Source of the DNA: Devosia indica
GTDB lineage: Bacteria; Pseudomonadota; Alphaproteobacteria; Rhizobiales; Devosiaceae
Assembly: GCF_003056405.1 (NCBI RefSeq)
Contig: NZ_PYVZ01000016.1
Location: 45,789-109,788 of the forward strand
Direction: 5' to 3'
Length of the DNA: 64,000 nucleotides
In this document: positions 45,875-54,903 of the stretch, piece after piece
How the letters are laid out: each line of letters begins with the position of its first letter
Numbering within the stretch: position 1 is the first letter of the stretch
Translations under genes and position numbers: made by a program
Notes under the pieces: model-generated
Seen by the model: the letters and a program-made list of their open reading frames with translations, nothing else
What the model was told of the DNA's origin: nothing
The model's database searches: none

Positions 45875-46348
45875 ATGGTTGATTCTTATTCAGACCCTGC
45901 GGCGGGCGTCGCAACGACCGGCATTGTCGCCGGCATCGGCCTGCGTGCGGGTGCTCAGGCCAGTGACGTCCTGCAATTGATCGACACATGCCTGGCGGAG
46001 GCAGGCCGCAACCGGGCCGATATCGCGGCGCTGGCCACGCTGGACCGCAAGCAGGCGCACCCCGCCCTCAGCCAGGCCGCAGCCGCCCTCGGTGTGCCTG
46101 TCCTGCCCGTCGCGGCAACCAAGCTTTCGGCCAGGGCACCTAATTCCTCGCGGCGGGTCCATCATCACATCGGCATCGGGTCGGTCGCAGAGGCGGCGGC
46201 TATGCAGTTCGGCGCCCTCGTGCTCGAAAAGTGCCGCAGTGCCAATGTAACATGCGCTTTGGCAAGGCTGGACCGGCCTCAGGAGGTGACACAGCCGAGT
46301 GCCGCCAGCGTCGCATCGACGCTGTCCACCTCATCGGCGGGACCATAA
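45875..46348 (+). CDS. cobE: Cobalamin biosynthesis protein CobE (CbiG C-terminal domain)
   Basis: 157 residues. The pattern TTGIVAGIGLRAGAQASDVLQ, ATLDRKQAHPALSQAAAAL and LSARAPNSSRRVHHHIGIGS-type region, then VAEAAAMQFGA, matches CobE/CbiG C-terminal proteins that act in early corrin ring steps. ATG 45875 preferred over GTG 45845. The last 70 bases are antisense to the end of cobK. Confidence 0.88.
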   Translation: MVDSYSDPAAGVATTGIVAGIGLRAGAQASDVLQLIDTCLAEAGRNRADIAALATLDRKQAHPALSQAAAALGVPVLPVAATKLSARAPNSSRRVHHHIGIGSVAEAAAMQFGALVLEKCRSANVTCALARLDRPQEVTQPSAASVASTLSTSSAGP

Positions 46349-47010
46349 ATGGGGCGCTCGATCATGACCACCCGAACACCCAAGTGCTGCGCCGCCTCGA
46401 GTTTGGCCGCGGTCTGTCCGCCGCCCGAGTTCTTGCTGACCAGATGGGTAATGCCATGACGCCGCATCAAAGCAATCTCATCGCCCAGCCGATAGGGTGG
46501 GCGGCTTGCGATCAATTCCGCATAGGCGGGCAGGGGCGTTTGCGGAGCCTCGATCACGCGGACGTAAAGACAGCAGTCCCGGCGCTCCAGGAACAGGTCG
46601 AGCCCGGCATGACCGGTCGTAAGCAATACATTGGCATTTGCCGGCAGCGCATCGGCAGCCTCCCGCAGCGATCCCACAATGCTCCAGTTCTGGCCCGGCA
46701 GCGGCGTCCAGGCGGGGCGCATCAGGCGCACCAGCTTGACGCCGCTGACCTGGGCCGCCGCCACGGCATTGATGGAGATCTGCCCCGCATAAGGGTGGGT
46801 TGCGTCGACCAGGCAATCAATACCGGCGGCGCACAGATAGGCGCTCAGCCCCGGAATGCCGCCAAACGGCCCCATCCGCAAACGGCCCGCGGGCAGGATC
46901 GGGTCCCCGGTGCGTCCCGCCAGCGAGGTGATGGTGTCATGACCCGCATCAACCAGCCGGTTGGCCAGTTCCCGCGCCTCGGCGGTCCCCCCCAGGATCA
47001 GGATTTTCAT
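46279..47010 (-). CDS. cobK: Precorrin-6A reductase
   Basis: 243 residues. NADPH-dependent reduction of precorrin-6A to precorrin-6B in the aerobic pathway. The N-terminal ILILGGTAEARELANRL, DCLVDATHPYAGQISINA (about 67-84), LLTTGHAGLDLF and SKNSGGGQTAAKLEAA (about 195-210) are CobK/CbiJ signatures. ATG 47010 chosen; GAAAGAAG upstream. Divergent from cobA (70 bp apart), convergent with cobE. Confidence 0.94.
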   Translation of the reverse strand: MKILILGGTAEARELANRLVDAGHDTITSLAGRTGDPILPAGRLRMGPFGGIPGLSAYLCAAGIDCLVDATHPYAGQISINAVAAAQVSGVKLVRLMRPAWTPLPGQNWSIVGSLREAADALPANANVLLTTGHAGLDLFLERRDCCLYVRVIEAPQTPLPAYAELIASRPPYRLGDEIALMRRHGITHLVSKNSGGGQTAAKLEAAQHLGVRVVMIERPIYGPADEVDSVDATLAALGCVTS

Positions 47011-47080
47011 CGTTCTTCTTTCACTGCCCCATGCCATTGTGCCCGCCCCAGTCCTTGCACTCAAGGTGCCGTGAGGCGCA

Positions 47081-47893
47081 ATGACTGAACGCCACCTCGC
47101 TACCCTCGCCAAAGCTGACTTTCCGGACTTCGAACCGGGCTCGGTCTGGCTTGTCGGGTCGGGGCCTGGCGGTCCGGGCCTGTTAACCCTGCTCGCCTGG
47201 CACGCCCTGGGGCAGGCCGATGTCATTGTCCACGACGCTCTGGTGTCTCCTGACGTATTGGCGCTGGCCCCGGACCATGTCACCCGCATTCATGCCGGCA
47301 AGCGCGGCGGCAAGCCATCGCCGAAGCAGGCCGATATCACTATCCGCCTGATCGAGTTGGCGCATCAGGGCAGGCGCGTGCTGCGTTTGAAGGGCGGTGA
47401 CCCCTTCATGTTTGGCCGAGGCGGCGAAGAAGCCGCGGCCCTGGCCCAAGCCGGTATTCCCTTTCGCATCGTGCCGGGCATTTCCGCGGGCCTCGGCGGG
47501 CTCGCCTATGCAGGCCTGCCTGTCACCCACCGCGACACCAACCACGCGGTGATTTTCGTCACCGGCCATGATGAAACCGGCGCCGTTCCAAGCGCTGTCG
47601 ACTGGCCTGCCGTAGCCCGCGCCGCGCCAGTGATTGTCCTGTTCATGGCGGTCAAGCACTTGCCCGTCATTGCTGCCCGCCTCCTTGATGCCGGACGCAT
47701 GCCCGGCGAGGCGGTGACCATCGTTTCCAACGTCGCGCGTCCCGGACAGATCGCCCTTGAAACAACGCTCGGAACGGTTGGGGCCCTGATTGATGTCCCG
47801 ACCCCGGCCATCGTTGTCATCGGGCCAGTGACGCGCTATCGCACCACGCTCGATTGGTATGTCGACGAAGTGCGGAGGCATGTCTTTGGCTAA
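47081..47893 (+). CDS. cobA: Uroporphyrinogen-III C-methyltransferase
   Basis: 270 residues. SAM-dependent methylation at C-2 and C-7 giving precorrin-2, the branch point to B12 and siroheme. VWLVGSGPGGPGLLTLLA (about 22-39), RLKGGDPFMFGRGGEE (about 105-120), VVPGISAG and GLPVTHRDTNHAV are class signatures. No CysG oxidase domain. The stop overlaps the start of cobB by up to 14 bases. Confidence 0.95.
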   Translation: MTERHLATLAKADFPDFEPGSVWLVGSGPGGPGLLTLLAWHALGQADVIVHDALVSPDVLALAPDHVTRIHAGKRGGKPSPKQADITIRLIELAHQGRRVLRLKGGDPFMFGRGGEEAAALAQAGIPFRIVPGISAGLGGLAYAGLPVTHRDTNHAVIFVTGHDETGAVPSAVDWPAVARAAPVIVLFMAVKHLPVIAARLLDAGRMPGEAVTIVSNVARPGQIALETTLGTVGALIDVPTPAIVVIGPVTRYRTTLDWYVDEVRRHVFG

Positions 47894-49175
47894 GGGACTG
47901 GTCGTTTCGGCACCGCGCTCGGGCTCCGGCAAGACGGTGATTTCGCTTGGTCTGCTGGCGGCGCTGCGCCGGCGGGGCCTGGTGGTGGCGCCGGCCAAAT
48001 CCGGCCCCGACTATATTGATCCGCAATTTTCCGGGCGCGCCGCCGGGCGGGACGCCATCAATCTCGACCCTTGGGCCATGCCGCGCGATCAATTGCGGGC
48101 TTTGGCCAGCCAGCAGGCTACCGGGGCCGACCTGCTGCTGGTCGAGGGGGCTATGGGGCTCTTTGATGCGGCTGCTGATGGACAGGGCTCCACCGGAGAT
48201 CTGGCCGAAACGCTTGGTCTGCCGGTGATCCTTGTTGTCGACGCCGACAAGCACAGCCAATCCGTTGCCCCCTTGGTCTCAGGTTTTGCCCATTGGCGGC
48301 CGGGCGTTGCCGTCGTCGGGGTCATTCTCAATCGCGTGGCCAGCGCCCGCCACGAGCGCATGCTGGTCTCGGCGCTGCGGGAAACCGGTCTGCCACTGCT
48401 CGGCGCCATCCCGCGCCGATCCGAACTGGTCACGCCGGAACGGCATCTGGGTCTTGTGCTGCCCGAGGAGGCCGGCGGCTTTGAAAGCTTCCTCGACTAT
48501 GCCGCCCGGGCAATCGCCGACTTCGTTGATCTGGAGAGCTTGCTCGCTATCGCCGCGCCCTTGCAGAGCCACGCCGCACCACCTATGGCCCTGCCGCCAT
48601 TGGGGCAGCACATTGCAATTGCCCGAGACGCGGCCTTTGCCTTTGCCTATCCGCATTTGCTCGATGGCTGGCGTGCCCAGGGCGCGGAACTAAGCTTTTT
48701 CTCGCCTTTGGCCAATCAAGCGCCGGCCCCTGATGCCGATGCGGTGTTTCTGCCGGGCGGCTATCCCGAGCTCCATGGCGGCGTGCTGGCGGGCGCTTCC
48801 GCATTCCATGCCGGCCTGGTCGCTGCGCGCGATAGCGGCGCGCTGATCTATGGTGAGTGCGGTGGCTTTATGGTGCTGGGGCAGGGCATCGTCGACAAGG
48901 CCGGCACCGCCCATGCCATGTCCGGGCTCCTGCCGGTGACGACGCGCATCGACCGTCCAAAACGGGTGCTTGGCTATCGACGCCTGTTGCACCAGAGCGC
49001 TTTACCCTGGCCACCTGGCCTCAATGGTCACGAGTTCCACTATTCATCGGCCAAAGGCTCGGGACTACCACCCCTCTTTGAGGCGCTGGATGCCGAAGGC
49101 ATCCGCCAGCCACCCATGGGCGCGGTACTTGGGCGGGTCATGGGGTCTTACGCCCACGTCATCTGTGCGCCATAA
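47880..49175 (+). CDS. cobB: Hydrogenobyrinic acid a,c-diamide synthase
   Basis: 431 residues. Glutamine-dependent amidation of side chains a and c. N-terminal P-loop LVVSAPRSGSGKTVISLGLL (about 6-25), KSGPDYIDPQFS, LLVEGAMGLFD, and the C-terminal glutaminase domain with the nucleophile Cys in IYGECGGFMVLG and the His in MGSYAHVIC. Start ATG 47880; TTG 47886 sits 7 bases after GGAGG and is a good alternative. Overlaps cobA. Confidence 0.95.
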   Translation: MSLAKGLVVSAPRSGSGKTVISLGLLAALRRRGLVVAPAKSGPDYIDPQFSGRAAGRDAINLDPWAMPRDQLRALASQQATGADLLLVEGAMGLFDAAADGQGSTGDLAETLGLPVILVVDADKHSQSVAPLVSGFAHWRPGVAVVGVILNRVASARHERMLVSALRETGLPLLGAIPRRSELVTPERHLGLVLPEEAGGFESFLDYAARAIADFVDLESLLAIAAPLQSHAAPPMALPPLGQHIAIARDAAFAFAYPHLLDGWRAQGAELSFFSPLANQAPAPDADAVFLPGGYPELHGGVLAGASAFHAGLVAARDSGALIYGECGGFMVLGQGIVDKAGTAHAMSGLLPVTTRIDRPKRVLGYRRLLHQSALPWPPGLNGHEFHYSSAKGSGLPPLFEALDAEGIRQPPMGAVLGRVMGSYAHVICAP

Positions 49176-49197
49176 GAGCAACATGACCAAGGAGGCC

Positions 49198-49233
49198 ATG
49201 AGCGCTATGTGCGGATGGCGGGGTGCTCAATGA
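49198..49233 (+). CDS. Candidate 11-codon leader frame coupled to cobQ
   Basis: ATG 49198 (or 49183 in the same frame) to TGA 49231, with AAGGAGG at 49189-49195 and a stop overlapping the cobQ ATG (ATGA). Peptide [11 protein letters not shown]. It could serve only to load ribosomes onto cobQ; may be chance. Confidence 0.3.
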   Translation: MSAMCGWRGAQ

Positions 49234-50687
49234 CCAATGCCATCATGTTCATGGGCACAGGCTCGGATGTCGGAAAGTCCCTCATCGTGGCGGGCCTTTG
49301 CCGCGCGCTCAACAATCGTGGCCTCAAGGTCGCGCCCTTCAAGCCGCAGAACATGAGCAATAATGCCGCCGTGACCGCGGACGGTGGCGAAATCGGGCGC
49401 GCCCAGGCCCTGCAGGCCCGCGCAGCCCGTCGCGATTCCGTCACCGCGATGAACCCGGTGCTGCTAAAGCCCGAGGGTGAAACAGGCTCGCAGGTTGTCG
49501 TGCGCGGTCAGCGCCGCGCCAGCCTTTCAGCGCGACAATACTGGGCCGATCGCGGGCAATTGCTGCCCGATGTTCTGGCCGCCTTCTCTGAGCTGGCCAG
49601 AGACGCGGACATCGTGCTGGTCGAGGGCGCCGGCAGCGCCTCCGAGGTCAATCTGCGCGACGGCGACATTGCCAATTTCGGCTTTGCCCGCGCTGCAAAT
49701 GTTCCGGTTGTGCTGATCGGCGACATCCATCGCGGCGGGGTTATCGCCTCCATTGTGGGCACTCTGGCCGTCATCGAACCCGGCGACGCCGCACTGGTGC
49801 GGGCCAGCCTCATCAACAAGTTCTTCGGCGACCCGGCCCTGTTCGCAACGGGACGCACGTTTCTGGCCGAGCGCACCGGCCGGCCATGTTTCGGCCCCGT
49901 GCCGCATTTCGCGGATGCAGCAAGGCTGCCTGCGGAAGACGCCTTGGCGCTCGAAAGCTATGCCGGCGGCAATGGCGCTTTCCATATTGCCGTGCCGCGC
50001 CTGCCACGCATCGCCAACTTTGACGATCTCGACCCCTTGCGGGCCGAATCCGGGGTGACGCTGACCCTGGTGCAACCGGGGCATGCCCTTCCGCGTGACG
50101 CAGATCTCATCCTGCTGCCGGGTTCCAAGGCCACACGGGCCGACCTCGTCGCGCTGCGTGCCAATGGTTGGGACATCGATATTCTGGCCCATCACCGGGC
50201 CGGCGGGCATGTGATGGGCATTTGCGGCGGCTACCAGATGCTCGGCCGAACCATTGCTGACCCGGACGGCGTCGAAGGCGCCCCCGGCACCAGCGATGGC
50301 TTGGGCTTGCTTGCGGTCGATACCGTGCTCGCCCCGACCAAGCAATTGCGCACCGAGCGGGCCATCCATCTGGCCAGCGGCGAAGCGCTTGCCGGCTATC
50401 ACATGCATATGGGCATCACGAGCGGCCCCGACAGGGCACGGCCCTTCGCCCAGATCGGCAGTGAAACCGATGGTGCCGTCAGCACCGATGGACGCGTATC
50501 CGGCACCTATTTGCACGGCCTGTTTGCCGCCGATAGCTTCCGCCGCGCTATCCTGGGAGCGTCTGCCGGCCCGGACCTCAATTATGAAGCAGGCGTGGAA
50601 GATGCGCTCGATGGTCTTGCACACCACCTTGAAACCCATATCGATATCGACCAGCTCCTCGCCCTGGCCGCACCGATAGAGACCTGA
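49230..50687 (+). CDS. cobQ: Adenosylcobyric acid (cobyric acid) synthase
   Basis: 485 residues. Amidates side chains b, d, e and g. P-loop region [19 protein letters not shown] (about 5-23), [40 protein letters not shown], and the C-terminal glutaminase triad with Cys in [13 protein letters not shown] (about 335) and His in [11 protein letters not shown] 49230 chosen as it gives the canonical start. Four bases before cobD. Confidence 0.96.
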   Translation: MTNAIMFMGTGSDVGKSLIVAGLCRALNNRGLKVAPFKPQNMSNNAAVTADGGEIGRAQALQARAARRDSVTAMNPVLLKPEGETGSQVVVRGQRRASLSARQYWADRGQLLPDVLAAFSELARDADIVLVEGAGSASEVNLRDGDIANFGFARAANVPVVLIGDIHRGGVIASIVGTLAVIEPGDAALVRASLINKFFGDPALFATGRTFLAERTGRPCFGPVPHFADAARLPAEDALALESYAGGNGAFHIAVPRLPRIANFDDLDPLRAESGVTLTLVQPGHALPRDADLILLPGSKATRADLVALRANGWDIDILAHHRAGGHVMGICGGYQMLGRTIADPDGVEGAPGTSDGLGLLAVDTVLAPTKQLRTERAIHLASGEALAGYHMHMGITSGPDRARPFAQIGSETDGAVSTDGRVSGTYLHGLFAADSFRRAILGASAGPDLNYEAGVEDALDGLAHHLETHIDIDQLLALAAPIET

Positions 50688-50690
50688 GAC

Positions 50691-51653
50691 ATGGACCCGC
50701 TGATTTCCCCACTGTCCCTGGCCATTGAACGCCAGTTTGGCTATCCGCAAAAGCTGGTTGAAACCATCGGCCACCCCGTCATGTGGTTCGGCATGCTGAT
50801 CAGCTTCTGTGAGCAGCGGCTCAACACCGCCAGCCGAACCCCTACCCAGCGCAAGCTGGCAGGGATTGTGGCGCTGGGCCTGTTGGTCCTGTCCGTTCTC
50901 ATCATAACTGTCGGCATCCGCACAATTCTGTCCTGGATCCCCTTGGGCTGGGTCATCGAAATGCTGCTGGCCACCGCGTTTTTAGCCCAGAGGGAGCTGG
51001 GGCGCGCTGTCCAAGCGGTTTCTGAAGCCCTGCGCACCTCGCTCGCTGCTGGTCGGGAGGCTGTCAGCCACGTTGTCGGTCGCGATCCGCAGACGCTGGA
51101 TGAGGCGGGCGTAGCCCGTGCCGCTGTCGAAACCCTGGCAGAAAGCACGTCCGACGGCGTCGTGGCGCCCTGGTTGTTTCTGGTCCTGTTCGGCCTACCG
51201 GGTATTGCCGTCTATAAGGCCGTCAATACGGCTGATTCCATGATCGGCCATCGCGATGAACGCTATCGCGATTACGGCTGGGCGGCTGCCAGGCTGGACG
51301 ATCTGCTCAACTGGGTGCCAGCCCGCCTTAGTGCAGTTCTCATCACAGCGGCCTGCTTCTTAACCCCCGGAGCCAGCCCGGGCAAAGCCTGGGCGACGAC
51401 CCGGCGCGATGCGTCCAAGCATGATTCGCCCAATGCTGGCTGGCCCGAGGCCTGTTTCGCCGGCGCTTTGAACTTCCAGCTTGGCGGCCCCAGGGCCTAC
51501 GACGGGGAAGTGGTCGATCTGCCTGCGTTTGGTAGCGGCAAGACCAATCTGGGACCGAGCGATATTCTGCTGGCCCTGCTGCTCTACCGCCGTACGCTGG
51601 ACGTTCTTCTCGCGCTGAGCTGCCTGTTGGCACTCATGGTGCTGCTTAGCTGA
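50691..51653 (+). CDS. cobD: Adenosylcobinamide-phosphate synthase (CobD/CbiB)
   Basis: 320 residues with about four to five membrane helices. Joins aminopropanol (or its phosphate) to cobyric acid. GHPVMWFG at the N-terminus, ETLAESTSDGVVAPWLF (about 145-161), KAVNTADSMIGHRDERYRDYG, and TTRRDASKHDSPNAGWPEAC are strict family motifs. Named cobD in the Pseudomonas denitrificans scheme (cbiB in Salmonella). End overlaps the cobU stop by 8 bases. Confidence 0.95.
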   Translation: MDPLISPLSLAIERQFGYPQKLVETIGHPVMWFGMLISFCEQRLNTASRTPTQRKLAGIVALGLLVLSVLIITVGIRTILSWIPLGWVIEMLLATAFLAQRELGRAVQAVSEALRTSLAAGREAVSHVVGRDPQTLDEAGVARAAVETLAESTSDGVVAPWLFLVLFGLPGIAVYKAVNTADSMIGHRDERYRDYGWAAARLDDLLNWVPARLSAVLITAACFLTPGASPGKAWATTRRDASKHDSPNAGWPEACFAGALNFQLGGPRAYDGEVVDLPAFGSGKTNLGPSDILLALLLYRRTLDVLLALSCLLALMVLLS

Positions 51654-52182
51654 GCGCCCCGGGAGCATCCCCCTTCATGGTCAGCGGCAGCCCCGCGGCG
51701 ATGAAATAGACATCGTCGCAGATTTCGGCCAGCCGCTGATGGGCCGACCCGGCTAGGTCGCGAAAGGTGCGGGCCATGGCGTTGTCAGGCACGATCCCCA
51801 AGCCCACTTCATTGGACACAAGGATCACCTTGGCCTGCTGAACTTCCTCCAGCGTGGCATAGAGTTCGCTCACCGCCGTGGCGACATCGTCATTGCCCAG
51901 CAGCAGATTGGTGATCCACAAGGTCAGACAATCGACAAGGATGACATCATGCACCTTGGCCGCCTTGAGCAAGGCATGGGAGAGTTCGATGGGCTCTTCG
52001 ATCGTTGTAAAGCGCTCGCCCCGGCTGGCCTGATGGCTGCGAACCCGATCGTGCATCTCCGAATCGAGGATGCTGGCTGTAGCCAGATAGGCGGGCTTGG
52101 AGCCGGCATGCAGCGCCAGACCCTCGGCAAAGGCGGTTTTTCCCGAGCGAGCGCCGCCCAGGACCAGGCAATGTCGTGTCAT
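51646..52182 (-). CDS. cobU: Adenosylcobinamide kinase / guanylyltransferase
   Basis: 178 residues. P-loop LVLGGARSGKTAFAEGLAL (about 6-24), EPIELSHALLKA, DCLTLWITNLLL and VSNEVGLGIVPDNAMARTFR are CobU/CobP motifs. It phosphorylates adenosylcobinamide and adds GMP for nucleotide loop assembly. ATG 52182 with AAGG upstream; the longer frame to 52260 has no conserved part. Opposite to the rest of the cob genes here. Confidence 0.95.
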   Translation of the reverse strand: MTRHCLVLGGARSGKTAFAEGLALHAGSKPAYLATASILDSEMHDRVRSHQASRGERFTTIEEPIELSHALLKAAKVHDVILVDCLTLWITNLLLGNDDVATAVSELYATLEEVQQAKVILVSNEVGLGIVPDNAMARTFRDLAGSAHQRLAEICDDVYFIAAGLPLTMKGDAPGALS

Positions 52183-52463
52183 GGTCAATCCTTGTTCGGG
52201 CCGCGCCGCTGCCCTTTTCCCGTGACCGATACCTTCGCCCCAAACGCGTCGGGCTTGCAAGGCGTTCCCCCGCTTCGCGCCCCGCGCAGGGGGCGCATGC
52301 AGCAGGCCGGCTAGGCAATGCCATTTTCTTGGCGCCTACTACTTTCGTCTTAGCGCCTTTCGCATTATGGTCCGCGCCGAATTGACCACCTAGTTTGGGA
52401 GAAGTGGAGCACGGCATTCGCCTGTTGCCTTCAATTTTCCTCACACCCACGGAGATGCCTTTC
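52183..52463. other. Divergent intergenic region, 281 bp
   Basis: Between cobU and the sugar kinase. It holds a GC hairpin around 52263-52295 (CCCCCGCTTCGCGCCCCGCG then CAGGGGG) and no B12 box on either strand, so cobU is not obviously riboswitch-controlled. No gene seen. Confidence 0.55.
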
Positions 52464-53405
52464 GTGCCGCGATATTACCTTGGCGTTGACGGTGGCGGTA
52501 CCAATTGCCGCGTGCGCCTGGCCAATGAACATCTGGAAACGCTGGCAGAGGTCAAGAACGGCCGCTCGAACCTGCAGATCGACGGCGGCGAGCCGGCCTA
52601 CAAGGCTATCAGCGCCGGCGCACGGGACGTGTTCAAGGCGGCTGGAATCGATTTTTCCGAGGCGGCAAACACCCATGCCTGCTTCGGCATGGCCGGTGGC
52701 CGCATGGATTCGGCGCGCGATGCCTTTGCGGCCCGCCCCTGGCCCTTTGCCGGGGTGAAGGTCTATGATGACATCGACATTGCCCATGCCGGCGCCCTGG
52801 GTGGCCAGGAGGGCGGCGTGGTCATCATCGGCACCGGCTCAGCCGCGATGTCCATCGTCAACGGCACCCGCCATCAGGCCGGTGGCTGGGGCTTTCACAT
52901 TGGCGACCAGATGAGCGGCGCGATTCTTGGACGCGAACTGGTGCGCTATGCCGTCGAGGCCGAGGATGGCCTTGTCGAGGCTTCGCCACTCACCAGGGCC
53001 GTCATCGCCGAACTGGGTGGCAATAACCAAGCCGCCATGACGTGGTCTTTCGCCACCGAAATGGATCTTAGGCTGTTGAGCCGGGATGGGTCGGAAGGCT
53101 GCGACGATGCCCTGGTGGGGCGCGCCCCAGGTGAGTTCGGCAAATTGATGCCGCTCTGGTTCGATCATCTCGAAAAGAACGACCCGGTGGCCCAGAAACT
53201 GCTGGCCATCCAGATCGGCTACATCGACACCTATGTGAACTGGTTCAAGAGCCATGGCGCCTCGGTCATGGCCATTGTCGGCGGGCTTGGCCAACGCCTG
53301 TTCCCGATTTTGCAGCAGCACTATGGTGACTTTGTCGCTTTGCCCAAATACGAACCTCTGCATGGCGCGGTGATCCTCGCCAAACAGAATTTCGCGTCAA
53401 ACTAA
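52464..53405 (+). CDS. BadF/BcrA-type ATPase, likely amino-sugar kinase
   Basis: 313 residues. Actin-fold kinase: PRYYLGVDGGGTNCRVRLAN (phosphate 1), VYDDIDIAHAGALGG, VIIGTGSAAMSI (phosphate 2), GGWGFHIGDQMSGAILGREL and the adenosine loop IVGGLGQRLFP. Fits N-acetylglucosamine/glucosamine kinases of the BadF group. I take GTG 52464, nine bases after GGAG; ATG 52455 lies directly against GGAG. Only 13 bases before zwf, so it feeds or regulates the same sugar route. Substrate not proven. Confidence 0.85.
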   Translation: MPRYYLGVDGGGTNCRVRLANEHLETLAEVKNGRSNLQIDGGEPAYKAISAGARDVFKAAGIDFSEAANTHACFGMAGGRMDSARDAFAARPWPFAGVKVYDDIDIAHAGALGGQEGGVVIIGTGSAAMSIVNGTRHQAGGWGFHIGDQMSGAILGRELVRYAVEAEDGLVEASPLTRAVIAELGGNNQAAMTWSFATEMDLRLLSRDGSEGCDDALVGRAPGEFGKLMPLWFDHLEKNDPVAQKLLAIQIGYIDTYVNWFKSHGASVMAIVGGLGQRLFPILQQHYGDFVALPKYEPLHGAVILAKQNFASN

Positions 53406-53418
53406 GGGACTTCCCGCT

Positions 53419-54903
53419 TTGTCCAGCCGCATCATTCCCGTCCAGCCCTTCGACTATGTGGTGTTCGGCGCCACCGGCGACCTGACCAAGCGCAAGCTGA
53501 TCCCGGCGCTCTACCATCGTTTCCTGGATGGCCAGTTCGACGAGCAGAGCCGCATCATCGGTGTCTCGCGCTCCAAGCTCAGCGACGCCGAGTTCCAGAA
53601 ACTGGCCGGCGACGCCGTCGCCCAGTTCGTCGAGAAAGACTATCAGGACGCTGCCGTCATCAAGCGCTTCCTGACCATTTTCTCCTATGTGGTCAACGAT
53701 GTTTCCGACCAGGCCGGATGGGGTGACATCAAAAAGGCGCTGCGCGACGATCCCAACGTGGTCCGTGCCTTCTATCTGGCGGTGGCGCCCGATCTGTTCG
53801 AACCGATCGCCGAGCAGCTCGAAAAGACCGGCGTTTATCGCCGCGATGCCCGCGTTGTCATCGAGAAGCCGCTGGGCCACGACCTGGCCTCGTCCATCGA
53901 GATCAATGATGGTGTCGCCAAGATCTTCAAGGAAGATCAGGTTTACCGCATCGACCACTATCTCGGTAAGGAGACGGTGCAGAACCTGTTGGCCCTGCGT
54001 TTTGCCAACACGCTGTTTGAACCGATCTGGAATTCGGCCCATATCGATCATGTGCAGTTGACCGTGGCTGAAAGTGTCGGTGCGGGCACGCGCGGCTACT
54101 ATGACGAGAGCGGCGCCCTGCGGGACATGATCCAGAACCACATGCTGCAGCTTCTCTGCCTTGTGGCCATGGAACCGCCGGCCAGTGACGACGCTAATGC
54201 CCTGCGCGACGAAAAGCTCAAGGTGCTGCGGGCGCTGCGACCCATCACCAATGGTGAAGTGGCGGCCAAGACCGTACGTGGCCAGTATCGCGGCGTGAAG
54301 TCCGAGACCGCCGCAGTGGCCAGCTATCAGGACGAATTGCCCGATGACAAGAAGGGCAGCCACACCGAGACTTTCGTGGCGCTCAAGGCCGAAATCGACA
54401 ATTGGCGCTGGGCTGGCGTGCCATTCTACATGCGCACCGGCAAGCGCATGGCCGAACGGGTCTCGGAAATCTGCATTCAGTTCAAGCCTATCCCGCACTC
54501 CATTTTCGACCATGCCGAAGGCGCGCCCAAGGCCAATAAGCTGATCATCCGACTGCAGCCCGATGAGGGCGTCAAGATGATGATGATGATCAAGGACCCC
54601 GGCCCAGGCGGCATGCGCCTGCGTCAGGTGCCGCTCAATCTCAGCTTTGCCGAGACCTTCACAGAGCGCACGCCCGAAGCCTATGAGCGGCTGCTGCTCG
54701 ACGTGGTGCGCGGCAACCAGACCCTGTTCATGCGCCGCGATGAACTCGAGGCGGCCTGGCAATGGGTCGATCCGATCCGTCAGGCCTGGGATCGGTCCTC
54801 CGAGCCGCCGCAAACCTACACCGCCGGCACCTGGGGGCCCAGCGGTGCGGTAGCGCTGATCGAGCGCGACGGTCGCACCTGGTATGAGGGGCCCACCTCG
54901 TGA
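53419..54903 (+). CDS. zwf: Glucose-6-phosphate 1-dehydrogenase
   Basis: 494 residues. Oxidises glucose-6-phosphate to 6-phosphogluconolactone. NADP site YVVFGATGDLTKRKLIPALY (about 12-31), catalytic RIDHYLGKETVQNL (about 177-190, with the His), and FYMRTGKRM. The start is TTG at 53419 with AAGGGA upstream. Stop overlaps the pgl GTG. First enzyme of the zwf-pgl-edd Entner-Doudoroff operon. Confidence 0.97.
   Translation: MSSRIIPVQPFDYVVFGATGDLTKRKLIPALYHRFLDGQFDEQSRIIGVSRSKLSDAEFQKLAGDAVAQFVEKDYQDAAVIKRFLTIFSYVVNDVSDQAGWGDIKKALRDDPNVVRAFYLAVAPDLFEPIAEQLEKTGVYRRDARVVIEKPLGHDLASSIEINDGVAKIFKEDQVYRIDHYLGKETVQNLLALRFANTLFEPIWNSAHIDHVQLTVAESVGAGTRGYYDESGALRDMIQNHMLQLLCLVAMEPPASDDANALRDEKLKVLRALRPITNGEVAAKTVRGQYRGVKSETAAVASYQDELPDDKKGSHTETFVALKAEIDNWRWAGVPFYMRTGKRMAERVSEICIQFKPIPHSIFDHAEGAPKANKLIIRLQPDEGVKMMMMIKDPGPGGMRLRQVPLNLSFAETFTERTPEAYERLLLDVVRGNQTLFMRRDELEAAWQWVDPIRQAWDRSSEPPQTYTAGTWGPSGAVALIERDGRTWYEGPTS

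Noticed and set aside
52183..52463. B12 riboswitch for cobU on the minus strand
   Set aside because: No GCCAGGAGACCTGCC-like box on either strand.
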